Position numbers and translations under genes: made by a program. This document shows, one piece after another, positions 35,695 to 44,778 of a stretch of 64,000 nucleotides of DNA. The number at the start of each line of letters is the position of its first letter. The stretch's first letter is position 1. The notes under the pieces are model-generated. The model was not told where the DNA came from, ran no database searches, and was given only the letters and a program-made list of their open reading frames with translations. The DNA is from Rudanella paleaurantiibacter (GTDB lineage: Bacteria > Bacteroidota > Bacteroidia > Cytophagales > Spirosomataceae), in NCBI RefSeq assembly GCF_009184635.1, contig NZ_WELI01000005.1, forward strand, positions 669,150 to 733,149, in the 5' to 3' direction.

Positions 35695-35702
35695 CAAAGA
35701 TA
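35695..35702 (-). promoter_or_regulatory. -7 box TATCTTTG of ruvX
   Basis: CAAAGATA on the plus strand reads TATCTTTG on the minus strand, seven bases before the ruvX ATG, leaving room for at most a few leader bases. Confidence 0.6.
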
Positions 35703-35851
35703 CGGCGGTTTACGTGGTATGGCACCTACTTGTGACAAATGGCGCCTATTTTCACTCAATCAGTTGCTCAATCTGCCCATAAATCTTCCTACTTTGTGGG
35801 CCGTTGATGCCTGTTTGGTTGTTACCAGAAAAACCCAACTCAACCCCACGT

Positions 35852-36352
35852 ATGCCCAGAATGAACTTTTGCCCGCAGTGCGCCAGCCCATTGGTTGAAG
35901 GAGAAGCAAGTGGCCGGTCGCGGCTGATTTGCTCAAAACCCTGCGGCTATATTTTCTACAATAACCCACTGCCGGTAGTTGGTGCCATTGTTGAGTACGA
36001 TAACGATACTGTGGTGCTCACCCAAAATATTGGCTGGCCCGCCCACTGGTTCGGCATTGTGACGGGCTTTCTGGAACAGGGCGAAGAGCCGGCCCACGCC
36101 ATTCTGCGCGAAATTGAGGAGGAGCTGGGGCTTACCCAAACCGAAATAGTCGAGTTTCTGGGGATATACACGTTCTACCAGCGCAACGAGATTATTTTCA
36201 CCTACCACGTACGGGCCACGGGCACTATCCGAATGGACGAAACCGAGTTGCAGGCCATTAGACTCGTTCCGATTTCGGAGCTGAAACCCTGGCCGTTTGG
36301 CACCGGCCCGGCCGTGAAGGAGTGGCTGGCCAAGCGAGGAATCAACGCCTGA
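35852..36352 (+). CDS. NUDIX hydrolase with N-terminal zinc ribbon
   Basis: A protein of 166 residues (163 if it starts at the second ATG, 35861). The N-terminal ribbon has CPQC and a later CSKPC, resembling the zinc ribbon of NudC-type proteins. The NUDIX box is complete (GFLEQGEEPAHAILREIEEE followed by LG). It hydrolyses a nucleoside diphosphate linked to another group; the substrate is not clear. It ends four bases before the start of the ferredoxin reductase-like gene and both probably share a transcript. Confidence 0.85.
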   Translation: MPRMNFCPQCASPLVEGEASGRSRLICSKPCGYIFYNNPLPVVGAIVEYDNDTVVLTQNIGWPAHWFGIVTGFLEQGEEPAHAILREIEEELGLTQTEIVEFLGIYTFYQRNEIIFTYHVRATGTIRMDETELQAIRLVPISELKPWPFGTGPAVKEWLAKRGINA

Positions 36353-36355
36353 CCT

Positions 36356-37415
36356 ATGACCGACCTGCAACGCACCCTCCGCGTAACCCGCTGGGTTCAG
36401 GAAACCACCGATACCCGCAGCTACTGGCTCGAACCAACCGACCAACAGCCGATGTCTTTCCGGCCGGGACAGTTCCTAACCCTGCTCGTACCATTTCATG
36501 GGCACGAAGCCCGGCGCTCGTACTCAATTAGTTCACTACCCGCCGAGGGGATTCGAATCACTATCAAGCGAGTGGCCAACGGCGATATTTCGCGCCACCT
36601 GCTCGACACACTGGCCGTGGGCGACCAACTCAACAGCCTGCCGCCAGCCGGTCGGTTTGTGCTCGATACGCAACCCGACGGTCCCACCCGCGACATTCTG
36701 CTGTTTGGGGCGGGCAGCGGCATTACACCGATCCTGCCGATCCTGCGACAAGCCCTCACCAACGAGCCGCAGAGCCAGGTAACGCTGGTGTATAGCAACC
36801 CACGTGCATCGGGCATTATTTTTCGGGACGAACTAAACCGGCTACACAGGGCCTACCCCCATCGGTTTCGGCTACTTTATGTACTCAGCCAGCCTGACTC
36901 CGACGACGCACTGCCCCAGGACACCGTGCTCCCCGGCCGGTTGAGCAACACCCGGCTCGAAATGCTGCTTCCGACCCTGCTGCACCACGACCGTGCGCGC
37001 CCGGGTGTTTATCTGCGGCCCGGCCGATTACATGCGTATGGTTCAGTTTACCCTGCTGGTGTCGGGTATGCAGGCTGAGCAACTTCGGCGCGAAAACTTC
37101 GTGGTTGAGCCGCTGCCCAAAACACCGGCCCCAGTACTCGCGCAGGATCGAACGGTGCGTCTTCGGCTCTCAGGCCGTGAGATAGATATTGAGGTGCCGG
37201 CCTACGTCTCGATTTTGCAAGCCGCGCTGGATGCGGGCATTCGGCTACCTTACAGCTGCCGGGGTGGGCGGTGTTCGTCGTGCGCAGCCCGTTGCACGGC
37301 GGGGCGGGTGCAGATGACCATCAACGATGTGCTGACTGAACGCGACCTTGCCGACGGCTGGGTACTCACCTGCACGGGTTACCCCGACACCGACGGGGTA
37401 GTGATTGAACTCTGA
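36356..37415 (+). pseudogene. Frameshifted ferredoxin-NADP reductase-like flavoprotein with 2Fe-2S domain
   Basis: Two frames together make one protein of about 350 residues. The first part has the FAD-binding domain (RPGQFLTLLVPF, RRSYSISSLP) and NAD-binding domain (DILLFGAGSGITPILPIL). At about 36992-37003, in a GC-rich run, the frame shifts by one; the following frame reads VFICGPADYMRMVQFTLL, the normal continuation, and ends with a 2Fe-2S domain (PYSCRGGRCSSCAARC plus a later Cys in LTCTGYP). Such reductases serve oxygenases or desaturases. The shift may be a real mutation or a sequence error. The upstream frame alone would lose the iron-sulfur domain. The 3' end overlaps the convergent sensor kinase by 37 bases. 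Confidence 0.8.
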
Positions 37416-40400
37416 GGCTCAGAGGTATTGTCGACACCGCGAATAGGTACGTCGATAATAGCTTTGGTACCTTTACCGGGTTGGGTTTGCCAGTTGATTC
37501 GACCGTGTAGCATAGCCACCCGCGACTCAATGTTGCCGATGCCCAGCCCTCGGCCGCTGCGGTCGTAATCGAACCCCTTACCATCGTCGCTGTACTCAAG
37601 CTGCAAACTACCTTCCTGTGCTTTCACCACCAGGCCGATGTGTTCGGCTGACGCGTGTTTGAGCGAGTTGTTGAGCAACTCCTGCGTAATCCGGTACAGC
37701 ATCAGACTCGTATCTTTCGATAAACGGGCGGGAGCCTGCACCACGTTGAGGGTCATTTTCACGGTTTCGGTGGCATTGACCCGGTCAAACAACTCCTCAA
37801 CGGCCGCCAGGTAGCCGTGTCGCTCCAGGGTTTGGGGATCAAGTTTCCGAAGCAGGTTGCGCACATCGGTGATCGTGTCGTTAATGAGGCCAAACATATT
37901 GGCCTTGATCGTGCGAATGGCGCTCGATTCGGGGGTATGCTGCACCAGTTGGCTGGTGTACAGCTTGAGCGTAGCCAGCCGGGTCCCGATTTCGTCGTGC
38001 AAATCGCGGGCAATGCTTTTTTTGGTTTGTTCCTGCACATCGTATGCTAACCGTACCCGTTCGGCTTCTTTCTGCCGAATCAGCGCTTCGCGATGGCGCA
38101 CATACCAGAGAATCAGACCACTCAACGAGCCCAGCGCCAGCAAGATAAAGGGCCAGGTACTCCAGAACGGCGGCCGAATTCGGATGTGTAACTGCCGCAC
38201 ATGATGGCTCCAGTGGTTGTCTTTGTTGGCCGCTTTAACCTGAAACGTATAATCGCCGGGTGGCAGGTTAGCGTATCGCACGTAATTATTATCGCCAACC
38301 TGCACCCACCGGTCTTCGTACCCGGTCATCTGGTACTGATAGGTATTGTAACCAGTACTCGTGTTGTCGAGCGCGTTGAATTCGAGCGAAATAGTATTCT
38401 GTTCGTGGCTCAGGTCGATCTCGTTCACCTCGCCCACATACCGATTGCCGGGGGCAAAGGGCTCTTCATTGATTTTCAGGTTATAGATATGCACCCTCGG
38501 ATTGAATCGGCTGCTGTGGTAGGCTTCGGGTTGGCAGTAGTTGAACCCATTGACGCCCCCAAAATACAGCCGCCCGTCCGACGAGCGCATCAGGGCGTTT
38601 CCGTTGAACTCATAGCCTTGCAGGCCATCGGTTAGCTTAAAATTGTTGAACACCGCTTTTTCGGGGTCTAGCCGGGAGATGCCCCGGTTGGTGCTTACCC
38701 ATACTTTTCCAAGCGTATCACACAAGGCTCCGTACACAAACGAGTTAGCCAGCCCCTGCCCTTCGCCATACAGCTGAATTTTACCGGTTTGCCGGTTGTA
38801 AGCGCCCAATCCCCGGTTGGTTGAAATCCAGACAATAGGGCGTTTCGGATCGTCCTGAATGTGCAGCACCGTAGCCCCTTCCAGGCCGAGTCGAATCTGC
38901 CGCCAGGGCCCCGACTTACCAGCCGGGGGCAACTGGTACACCGCAAACCCGTGCAGGTACATACCAATCCAGAGCTGCCGCCGTGCCGCATCGAACCAAA
39001 AACTAAACAGGTTTTTATGGGGCAGAACCGGCTCACGCACCCAGGTTTTGCCCGGCAGGTGGAGGGTGTACAGGCCGTCTTCGGTGGCGGCTGCCAGGGT
39101 GCTGCTGTCAATAGACACCAGATTTCGGACGTAGTTGGCAGCGACCAGGCTATTGAACCGCGACGGAAACGGAACCAGCTCGACCGATTTGCGGACCGGG
39201 TCAAAACACATGGCCCCGCCGATGGAGCCAATCCAGATTTTGCCGCGCCAATCGCGGTAAATCGACTTAATGAAGTTGTGCATGGGCAACGCACTACGCT
39301 CACTGTCGGTCAGGTACCGCTCAACAATCTGTTTCGTAACCGGGTCAAACACGTTGATACCCTTTTCGGTAGCCACCCAAATTCGCCGGGGCGACTCTTC
39401 CAGAAACGCCCGGATAGAATAGTTGCTCAACTGGTGGAGCGGGTCAATGGCCGGATCGCCCGATTGCTTGCTTTTGAGCATTCCCTCAAACAGAAACGAG
39501 TTGGGCACCACCCGCGCCAGTCCGTCAGGGTCGACGTTGGCCCACACAATGCCCTGATCGTCGACGTACACTTTGCTAATCTCGTAGGTCCGAAGCCGGT
39601 GATTACTGTTGGTGAAATGCGTGATGGCTCCGAACCGCTCAGTTCGTTTGTCGAAGTAGAGCAAGCCGTTGGCCTGCGTGCCCATCCAGAGCAGGTTGGT
39701 TTGGTCTTCGGCCAGACTGTAAACCGGGCTAATAGGTCGTTTAGGGCCAAGCTGATAAGCTTTGTACGCACAGGTCCGGTGGTCGAACCGAATCAGATTA
39801 GTAGCCGTTCCGAGCCAGGCAACGCCGTTTTTATCAACATAAAACGAAAAAATGGCCAAGGGAGTACCGGCCTCATTAGCGGGTCCATCGCTAAAATACG
39901 TATGCGCCCGCCGTTCTTTCAGGTTGTACCGGATAACGCCTTTGGCTGCGTGCAACCACACATCGCCCGCCGGCGTCCGAACGGTCGAGCTTTGCAGGTC
40001 GTACTCCTGTGCCGGTTTGAGCGTTGGGTCGAGCACCTGTTTCTGGAGCGTCTGCCAATGAAGTGACACCAGCCCCTCGGTATCGCTCAGGTACAGCAGC
40101 TCGTCCTGATCGGCAAAAAAAGGCAGTGTGCGGCTATTGACCGGAAGCCCCGTTTTAGGATGTTGGGGTTTCAGGCAGGTAAATCGGTCGTGCAGGCGGT
40201 CGTATCGGTTCAGGCCCTCCTCGGTTCCCACCCACAGGTCGCCGTTGGGCGTTTCGACAATGCCCATGATGTTTATTCCGTGAATGGCGCTGGGCGTTGG
40301 CCGGTTGAGCGAGGACCGGGTTCGCTGGCTACTACCCGCAACGGGGGCCGGCCGAAAGGTTCTGAACGTGTGGCCGTCGTACCGATTCAGGCCGTCCTGT

Positions 40401-40582
40401 GTGCCAAACCACATAAACCCGCGACTGTCTTTGTGCATGTAATACACAGACCCCTGGGTAAGCCCCTGCGCAACTCCGATATGATCGACCCGAAAACCTT
40501 GCCCACGCGCACTCCCCACCAGACACAGCAATATACTGGCTACCAGCAAGGTGCGCCCAAAAGAGCAGAGCGAGATGGACAT
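37379..40582 (-). CDS. Two-component regulator propeller sensor histidine kinase
   Basis: A 1067-residue membrane sensor. A signal peptide (SFGRTLLVASILLCLVGSA) leads into two beta-propellers with Reg_prop motifs (DSRGFMWFGTQDGLNRYDG, PNGDLWVGTEEGLNRYD), then a Y_Y_Y domain (NTYQYQMTGYEDRWVQVG), a transmembrane segment (WPFILLALGSLSGLILWYV), a HisKA_3 dimerisation domain with the phospho-acceptor in DLHDEIGTRLATLKLY near residue 860, and an HATPase_c domain (TQELLNNSLKHA, DDGKGFD, GLGIGNIESRV). The kinase type (NarX/LiaS-like) pairs with LuxR-type response regulators; none is adjacent and no receiver domain is fused. Such sensors often respond to periplasmic glycans or envelope cues. The start at 40582 gives the best signal peptide. 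Confidence 0.88.
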   Translation of the reverse strand: MSISLCSFGRTLLVASILLCLVGSARGQGFRVDHIGVAQGLTQGSVYYMHKDSRGFMWFGTQDGLNRYDGHTFRTFRPAPVAGSSQRTRSSLNRPTPSAIHGINIMGIVETPNGDLWVGTEEGLNRYDRLHDRFTCLKPQHPKTGLPVNSRTLPFFADQDELLYLSDTEGLVSLHWQTLQKQVLDPTLKPAQEYDLQSSTVRTPAGDVWLHAAKGVIRYNLKERRAHTYFSDGPANEAGTPLAIFSFYVDKNGVAWLGTATNLIRFDHRTCAYKAYQLGPKRPISPVYSLAEDQTNLLWMGTQANGLLYFDKRTERFGAITHFTNSNHRLRTYEISKVYVDDQGIVWANVDPDGLARVVPNSFLFEGMLKSKQSGDPAIDPLHQLSNYSIRAFLEESPRRIWVATEKGINVFDPVTKQIVERYLTDSERSALPMHNFIKSIYRDWRGKIWIGSIGGAMCFDPVRKSVELVPFPSRFNSLVAANYVRNLVSIDSSTLAAATEDGLYTLHLPGKTWVREPVLPHKNLFSFWFDAARRQLWIGMYLHGFAVYQLPPAGKSGPWRQIRLGLEGATVLHIQDDPKRPIVWISTNRGLGAYNRQTGKIQLYGEGQGLANSFVYGALCDTLGKVWVSTNRGISRLDPEKAVFNNFKLTDGLQGYEFNGNALMRSSDGRLYFGGVNGFNYCQPEAYHSSRFNPRVHIYNLKINEEPFAPGNRYVGEVNEIDLSHEQNTISLEFNALDNTSTGYNTYQYQMTGYEDRWVQVGDNNYVRYANLPPGDYTFQVKAANKDNHWSHHVRQLHIRIRPPFWSTWPFILLALGSLSGLILWYVRHREALIRQKEAERVRLAYDVQEQTKKSIARDLHDEIGTRLATLKLYTSQLVQHTPESSAIRTIKANMFGLINDTITDVRNLLRKLDPQTLERHGYLAAVEELFDRVNATETVKMTLNVVQAPARLSKDTSLMLYRITQELLNNSLKHASAEHIGLVVKAQEGSLQLEYSDDGKGFDYDRSGRGLGIGNIESRVAMLHGRINWQTQPGKGTKAIIDVPIRGVDNTSEPQSSITTPSVSG

Positions 40583-40678
40583 ATCGGGTGCGTTGAACAA
40601 CGCTCAAGTTATGTTTTTAGCCCGTAAACCCCAAAAAACAAAGGCCCGTATTAGTATTTAAGGCATTTCTGCAGTGAG

Positions 40679-40709
40679 GTTTATTGTTTGTGGTTTATTG
40701 TTTTTGGTT
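40679..40709. repeat. Solo repeat arm related to the S23-like cassette ends
   Basis: GTTTATTG units followed by TTTTTGGTT are repeated twice here and resemble the arm AGTTTTTGGTT...GTTTATCGTTTTTGGT at 4798-4828. There is no four-helix-bundle gene next to it. It is followed by direct repeats of CACTCTTTCGCTCATT (about 40768-40810) before the prolyl oligopeptidase gene. Confidence 0.5.
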
Positions 40710-40857
40710 CCTGGCTATGCTCCCAAACTGGTATTCGCTCTTTCACTCTTTACCACACGCGGCCGCACTCTTTCGCTCATTCACTCTTTCGCTCATTCAC
40801 TCTTTACCATTCGTCTATTTTCACGAACTTTGGAAAAACGTCCAACCCTCATCAACA

Positions 40858-42987
40858 ATGGCGAGTTTTATTCAATCAACTACCTTATTCTGCATGATGG
40901 CAGGAACCACAGCCGCGCTTGCCCAGCCCCTCGCGTACCCAACTACCCGCCAAACCGACCAGACCGACAACTACCACGGTACGGCGGTGAAAGACCCCTA
41001 CCGTTGGCTCGAAGACGACCGTTCGGCCGAAACCGGTGAGTGGGTAAAGGCCCAGAACAAAGTGACCTTCGGGTACCTGGAGCAGATTCCCTACCGGACC
41101 CAATTGCAAAGCCGACTCGAGAAAATTTACAACTATCCCAAGTACTCGGCCCCCTCGCGCAAAGGCGATTGGTTTTACTTCTCGAAAAACGACGGCCTAC
41201 AAAATCAATCGGTGCTGTACCGCCAGAAAGGGCTCAACGGCACGCCCGAAGTGGTCCTCGACCCCAACAAACTGTCGGCCGATGGTACCACCCGGCTGTC
41301 GGCATTTAGCCTCTCTAAAGATGGCAACTATGCGGTAGTGGGCACCTCAAAGGGTGGTTCCGACTGGAACGAGTACCAGATTATGGACCTTCGCACCAAG
41401 CAATACCTGCCCGAAAAAATTGAATGGGTGAAAGTATCCGGGGTGGCCTGGCAGGGCAACGGCTTTTTCTACAGCCGGTACCCGAAGCCCGACGGGAGCG
41501 CATTGGCCGCCAAAAACGAGAATCACCAGGTTTTCTACCATGCCCTCAATACGCCCCAATCGGCCGACCGGCTTGTGTACGAAGACCCCAAAAATCCGCA
41601 ACGGTTCCATACGGTTGAAACCTCCGAAGATGAGCGATTTGCCGTGATGTCGGTGAGCGACCGGGGTAAAGGCAAGGATGGGAACGCCCTGTATTACATG
41701 GACGCTAAAGCGGGGCACAAAACATTTATGCCCGCCATTACCGAAATCACCGATGCCCGCTACAACTTTATCGACAATGATGACGACGCGTTTTTGATCG
41801 AAACCAATGCCGATGCCCCCAATGGTAAGCTGATTCGGTTTGAGCCCAAAACCAAAACGACAACCGTACTGCTGCCCGAAAAACCAGAGCCGTTGGCGAG
41901 TGTGGGCGTAGCCGGGGGTAAACTGTTTGCCAACTACTCGAAAGACGTTACCTCACGGGTATATGTGTACGACCGCAAAGGCAAGCTCGAAAACGAGATT
42001 CAGTTGCCCGGCGTGGGTACGGTAAGCGGCTTCGGCGGTGAGCGCGACGACAAATTTGTGTTCTTCACGTTTACGTCGTTTACGTTTCCGCCGACCATCT
42101 ACCGCTACGACCTGGCAGGTAAAAACAGCACGGTTTTCCGCCAGCCGGAGGTTGATTTTACGCCCACCGACTACGAAACCAAGCAGGTTTTTTACACCAG
42201 CAAAGACGGCACCCGCGTGCCCATGTTTATCACCTACAAAAAGGGCATCAAACTCGACGGCACCAACCCCACTCTGTTGTACGGATACGGTGGTTTTAAC
42301 ATCAGCCTGCCGCCTTCGTTCAGCCCGCTTCGCATCGGTTTTCTGGAGCAGGGGGGCGTGTACGCGCAGGCGAACCTCCGCGGGGGTGGCGAGTACGGCG
42401 AGAAGTGGCATGAACAAGGCATGAAGCTCAAAAAACAGAACGTGTTCGATGATTTCATTGCCGCTGCTGAATACCTGATCGGGCAGAAATACACCTCACC
42501 CGAGAAGCTCGCTATCAACGGTGGCTCAAACGGCGGTTTGCTCGTGGGAGCCGTGATGAACCAGCGCCCTGAACTGTTTAAGGTGGCTATTCCGCAGGTG
42601 GGTGTGATGGATATGCTCCGGTTCCACAAGTTTACCATCGGCTGGAACTGGATTGCCGACTATGGTAGCAGCGACAATGCCGAGGAATTCAAGACCTTGT
42701 ACGGCTACTCGCCCCTGCACAACATTAAGCCGGGCGTAAATTACCCCGCTACGATGGTCACCACTGCCGACCACGACGACCGGGTGGTTCCTGCGCACTC
42801 GTTTAAGTACGCAGCCGCGCTGCAAGCTGCCTATAAAGGAGCAAACCCGATGCTTATTCGGATTGATACCAACTCCGGGCACGGTGCCAGCAACACCAAA
42901 AAAGCGATTGAGTCGACCGCCGACACCTACGCGTTTATTCTCTGGAACATGGGCGTGAAAAGCCTCCGCGAAGTAGCGCAGAAATAA
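40858..42987 (+). CDS. Secreted prolyl oligopeptidase (S9A family)
   Basis: A 709-residue peptidase cleaving after proline in short peptides. The start at 40858 gives the signal peptide MASFIQSTTLFCMMAGTTAALAQ; earlier starts run through repeats. The N-terminal propeller opens with VKDPYRWLEDDRSAETGEWV. The alpha/beta hydrolase domain has the nucleophile in INGGSNGGLLVGA, the Asp in TTADHDDRVVP and the His in NSGHGAS. The protein is probably periplasmic. A strong bidirectional terminator follows it. Confidence 0.93.
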   Translation: MASFIQSTTLFCMMAGTTAALAQPLAYPTTRQTDQTDNYHGTAVKDPYRWLEDDRSAETGEWVKAQNKVTFGYLEQIPYRTQLQSRLEKIYNYPKYSAPSRKGDWFYFSKNDGLQNQSVLYRQKGLNGTPEVVLDPNKLSADGTTRLSAFSLSKDGNYAVVGTSKGGSDWNEYQIMDLRTKQYLPEKIEWVKVSGVAWQGNGFFYSRYPKPDGSALAAKNENHQVFYHALNTPQSADRLVYEDPKNPQRFHTVETSEDERFAVMSVSDRGKGKDGNALYYMDAKAGHKTFMPAITEITDARYNFIDNDDDAFLIETNADAPNGKLIRFEPKTKTTTVLLPEKPEPLASVGVAGGKLFANYSKDVTSRVYVYDRKGKLENEIQLPGVGTVSGFGGERDDKFVFFTFTSFTFPPTIYRYDLAGKNSTVFRQPEVDFTPTDYETKQVFYTSKDGTRVPMFITYKKGIKLDGTNPTLLYGYGGFNISLPPSFSPLRIGFLEQGGVYAQANLRGGGEYGEKWHEQGMKLKKQNVFDDFIAAAEYLIGQKYTSPEKLAINGGSNGGLLVGAVMNQRPELFKVAIPQVGVMDMLRFHKFTIGWNWIADYGSSDNAEEFKTLYGYSPLHNIKPGVNYPATMVTTADHDDRVVPAHSFKYAAALQAAYKGANPMLIRIDTNSGHGASNTKKAIESTADTYAFILWNMGVKSLREVAQK

Positions 42988-43029
42988 CCCGTTCAAACAT
43001 TGGTGCCGCAAGCGCCTGTTTGGGCAAGC

Positions 43030-43064
43030 AAAAGCGGGTCGGCCTTTCAGGCCGACCCGCTTTT
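43030..43064. terminator. Bidirectional terminator
   Basis: A perfect 15-bp stem AAAAGCGGGTCGGCC / GGCCGACCCGCTTTT with a five-base loop and A/T runs on both sides separates the prolyl oligopeptidase gene from the convergent stressosome operon. Confidence 0.92.
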
Positions 43065-43092
43065 GTTCTATCCAGAAAAAATGGGGATGCTT

Positions 43093-44778
43093 CTATTCGG
43101 TAGGTAAGTACACGCTAAAGGTGCTCCCTGCCCCTGCTTGACTCGATGTTAGAATGAGCCCTTCGTGGTTTTCGGCCACCTTGCGGGCTATGGCCAACCC
43201 CACCCCCGACCCACTGTAGTGATTTTTGGGGTTCAGGCGCTGAAACATCTGAAAAATCTGATCGCTGTACTGGGCATCGAACCCAATTCCGTTGTCGATC
43301 ACATCAATCCGGCAAAAGCGCCGGTCGGCCCGGTTGGCGAGCTGCACTGGTAACTCGTCCGGGTTTACCCAGTGTGTTTCGACCCGCACAACGGGCTGCA
43401 CCGGTGGTTCAACGGCCTCAAGCCGCCGGAATTTCAAGGCATTACTCAGCAAATTCTGAAACAGTTGCCGAAGCTGCGTAGGGTCGCCGGGCACCACGGG
43501 CAGCTCGCTAACAAACACCTGCGCCTGGCTTTCCTCGACCAGTAAGGCCAGGTCATCGAGGACCTCGGCTGTCAGATCCAACAACGGCACCTCCCGGAAT
43601 GGCACCCGTTGGGTAGTCAATCGGGAGTAAGCCAGTAACTCCTTAATCAGCAGCGACATTCGGCGCGAAGCCCCCAGCATACGCTCCAGAAAATCGCGAC
43701 CCGTGGGGTTGAGATCGGGCGAAAACTGATCGTTCAGCATGGTACCGAACGACACGATTTTACGCAGGGGCTCCTGCAAATCGTGGCTGGCTACGTAGGC
43801 AAACTGTTGTAAGTATTCGTTACTCCGGTTCAGCTCCCGAACGGTTTTTTCCAGTTCTGTCTGCGATTTTTCGAGGCTTGCCTTGGCCTGCGCCAGCTCT
43901 TCGTTTTCGCGCAGGGTTTGCCCCACAATTTTCTGAGCGTGAATATTCACCACAAAGCCCGTCCAGGCCGCTACACTACCAAAATCGCCCGGAATGGGCT
44001 TGGCCGTGAACAGGTGCCATTGGTACGCGCCCGTAACGGCCTCTCGAATACGGCACTCGTACTGAAACGACAGCCGCTCGGCGGTTTGCCGGTTCCACTG
44101 TTTCCAGAAATCAGCGTAATCGTCGGGGTGGATTACCTTCGCCCATTTGGTTTGGTTGAGCATTGGCAACGAGTACCCCGTTAGCTCTTTCAACCAGGCG
44201 TTGGCGTACAGCAACTGCCCCATCTGGTTGGCCGTAAAAATGACGAGTGGCAACGAGTCGGTTACCCGTTTGTAGTGCTGTTCGCTATCCTGAAGCCGGT
44301 CGGCGAGGTTCTGCAACTGCTCATTTTTCTTCTTTATCTCGTCGTAGGCCGACAGGGGTCGGTCGGCGTAAAACTGAGCCCGCCAGCGTTCAAAATGCTC
44401 GGGCGTGATGGTCCGCGACGCTGGCAGGGGGCAGTACAGGCAGATAAGGCTCCCGGTACCTGAGTTGGTGATTTCCAGCTTTTCAACGAGCCGCCGGGCG
44501 TTGAGCATACCCTGGCTAAGCGGATTGGGTACCACCAGTTGACCGTCTTCAATACGAGCTACCAGATACTGCCCTTTCCGGGACACGCTCGCGCACAGAG
44601 TCAGCTGGGGCGTTGAACCCGCTTCGAGTGCGTAGCGCCCCACCTCCGACACCGCCGTGGCAAACGACGTTTGGGTCGCCAGTGAAAGACCCGCCAGCTC
44701 GGCCAGTTTCATGGTTCGTTTATGGGCCAGAATCAGGTCCATCTCATTATCGAGCGCCACTTTAGCTAATTCCTCCAT
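43093..44778 (-). CDS. PAS sensor histidine kinase with N-terminal degenerate RsbT-like domain
   Basis: About 561 residues (an upstream ATG at 44832 is also open). The first 130 residues (MEELAKVALDNEMDLILAHK) align in layout with RsbT: but the N-box reads SEVGRYALEAG, with Tyr where the Mg-binding Asn should be, and the DxGxG and GLGL motifs are not recognisable (EDGQLV; GMLNARRLVEKLEI). A PAS domain follows (FTANQMGQLLYANAWLKELTGYS), a coiled coil, HisKA with the acceptor His in VASHDLQEPLRKI, and HATPase_c (LLSNALKFR, DNGIGFD, SGSGVGLAI). No membrane segment is visible, so it is cytoplasmic. It is the last gene of the stressosome operon and overlaps its neighbour, suggesting it is the output. 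No response regulator is adjacent. Confidence 0.8.
   Translation of the reverse strand: MEELAKVALDNEMDLILAHKRTMKLAELAGLSLATQTSFATAVSEVGRYALEAGSTPQLTLCASVSRKGQYLVARIEDGQLVVPNPLSQGMLNARRLVEKLEITNSGTGSLICLYCPLPASRTITPEHFERWRAQFYADRPLSAYDEIKKKNEQLQNLADRLQDSEQHYKRVTDSLPLVIFTANQMGQLLYANAWLKELTGYSLPMLNQTKWAKVIHPDDYADFWKQWNRQTAERLSFQYECRIREAVTGAYQWHLFTAKPIPGDFGSVAAWTGFVVNIHAQKIVGQTLRENEELAQAKASLEKSQTELEKTVRELNRSNEYLQQFAYVASHDLQEPLRKIVSFGTMLNDQFSPDLNPTGRDFLERMLGASRRMSLLIKELLAYSRLTTQRVPFREVPLLDLTAEVLDDLALLVEESQAQVFVSELPVVPGDPTQLRQLFQNLLSNALKFRRLEAVEPPVQPVVRVETHWVNPDELPVQLANRADRRFCRIDVIDNGIGFDAQYSDQIFQMFQRLNPKNHYSGSGVGLAIARKVAENHEGLILTSSQAGAGSTFSVYLPTE

Noticed and set aside
36985..37010. Programmed frameshift joining the two reductase frames
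   Set aside because: There is no slippery heptamer or clear downstream stimulatory hairpin; a mutation or sequence error is simpler.
38861..40066. 401-codon plus-strand frame opposite the propeller kinase
   Set aside because: Antisense to a well supported sensor kinase and without any recognisable motif.
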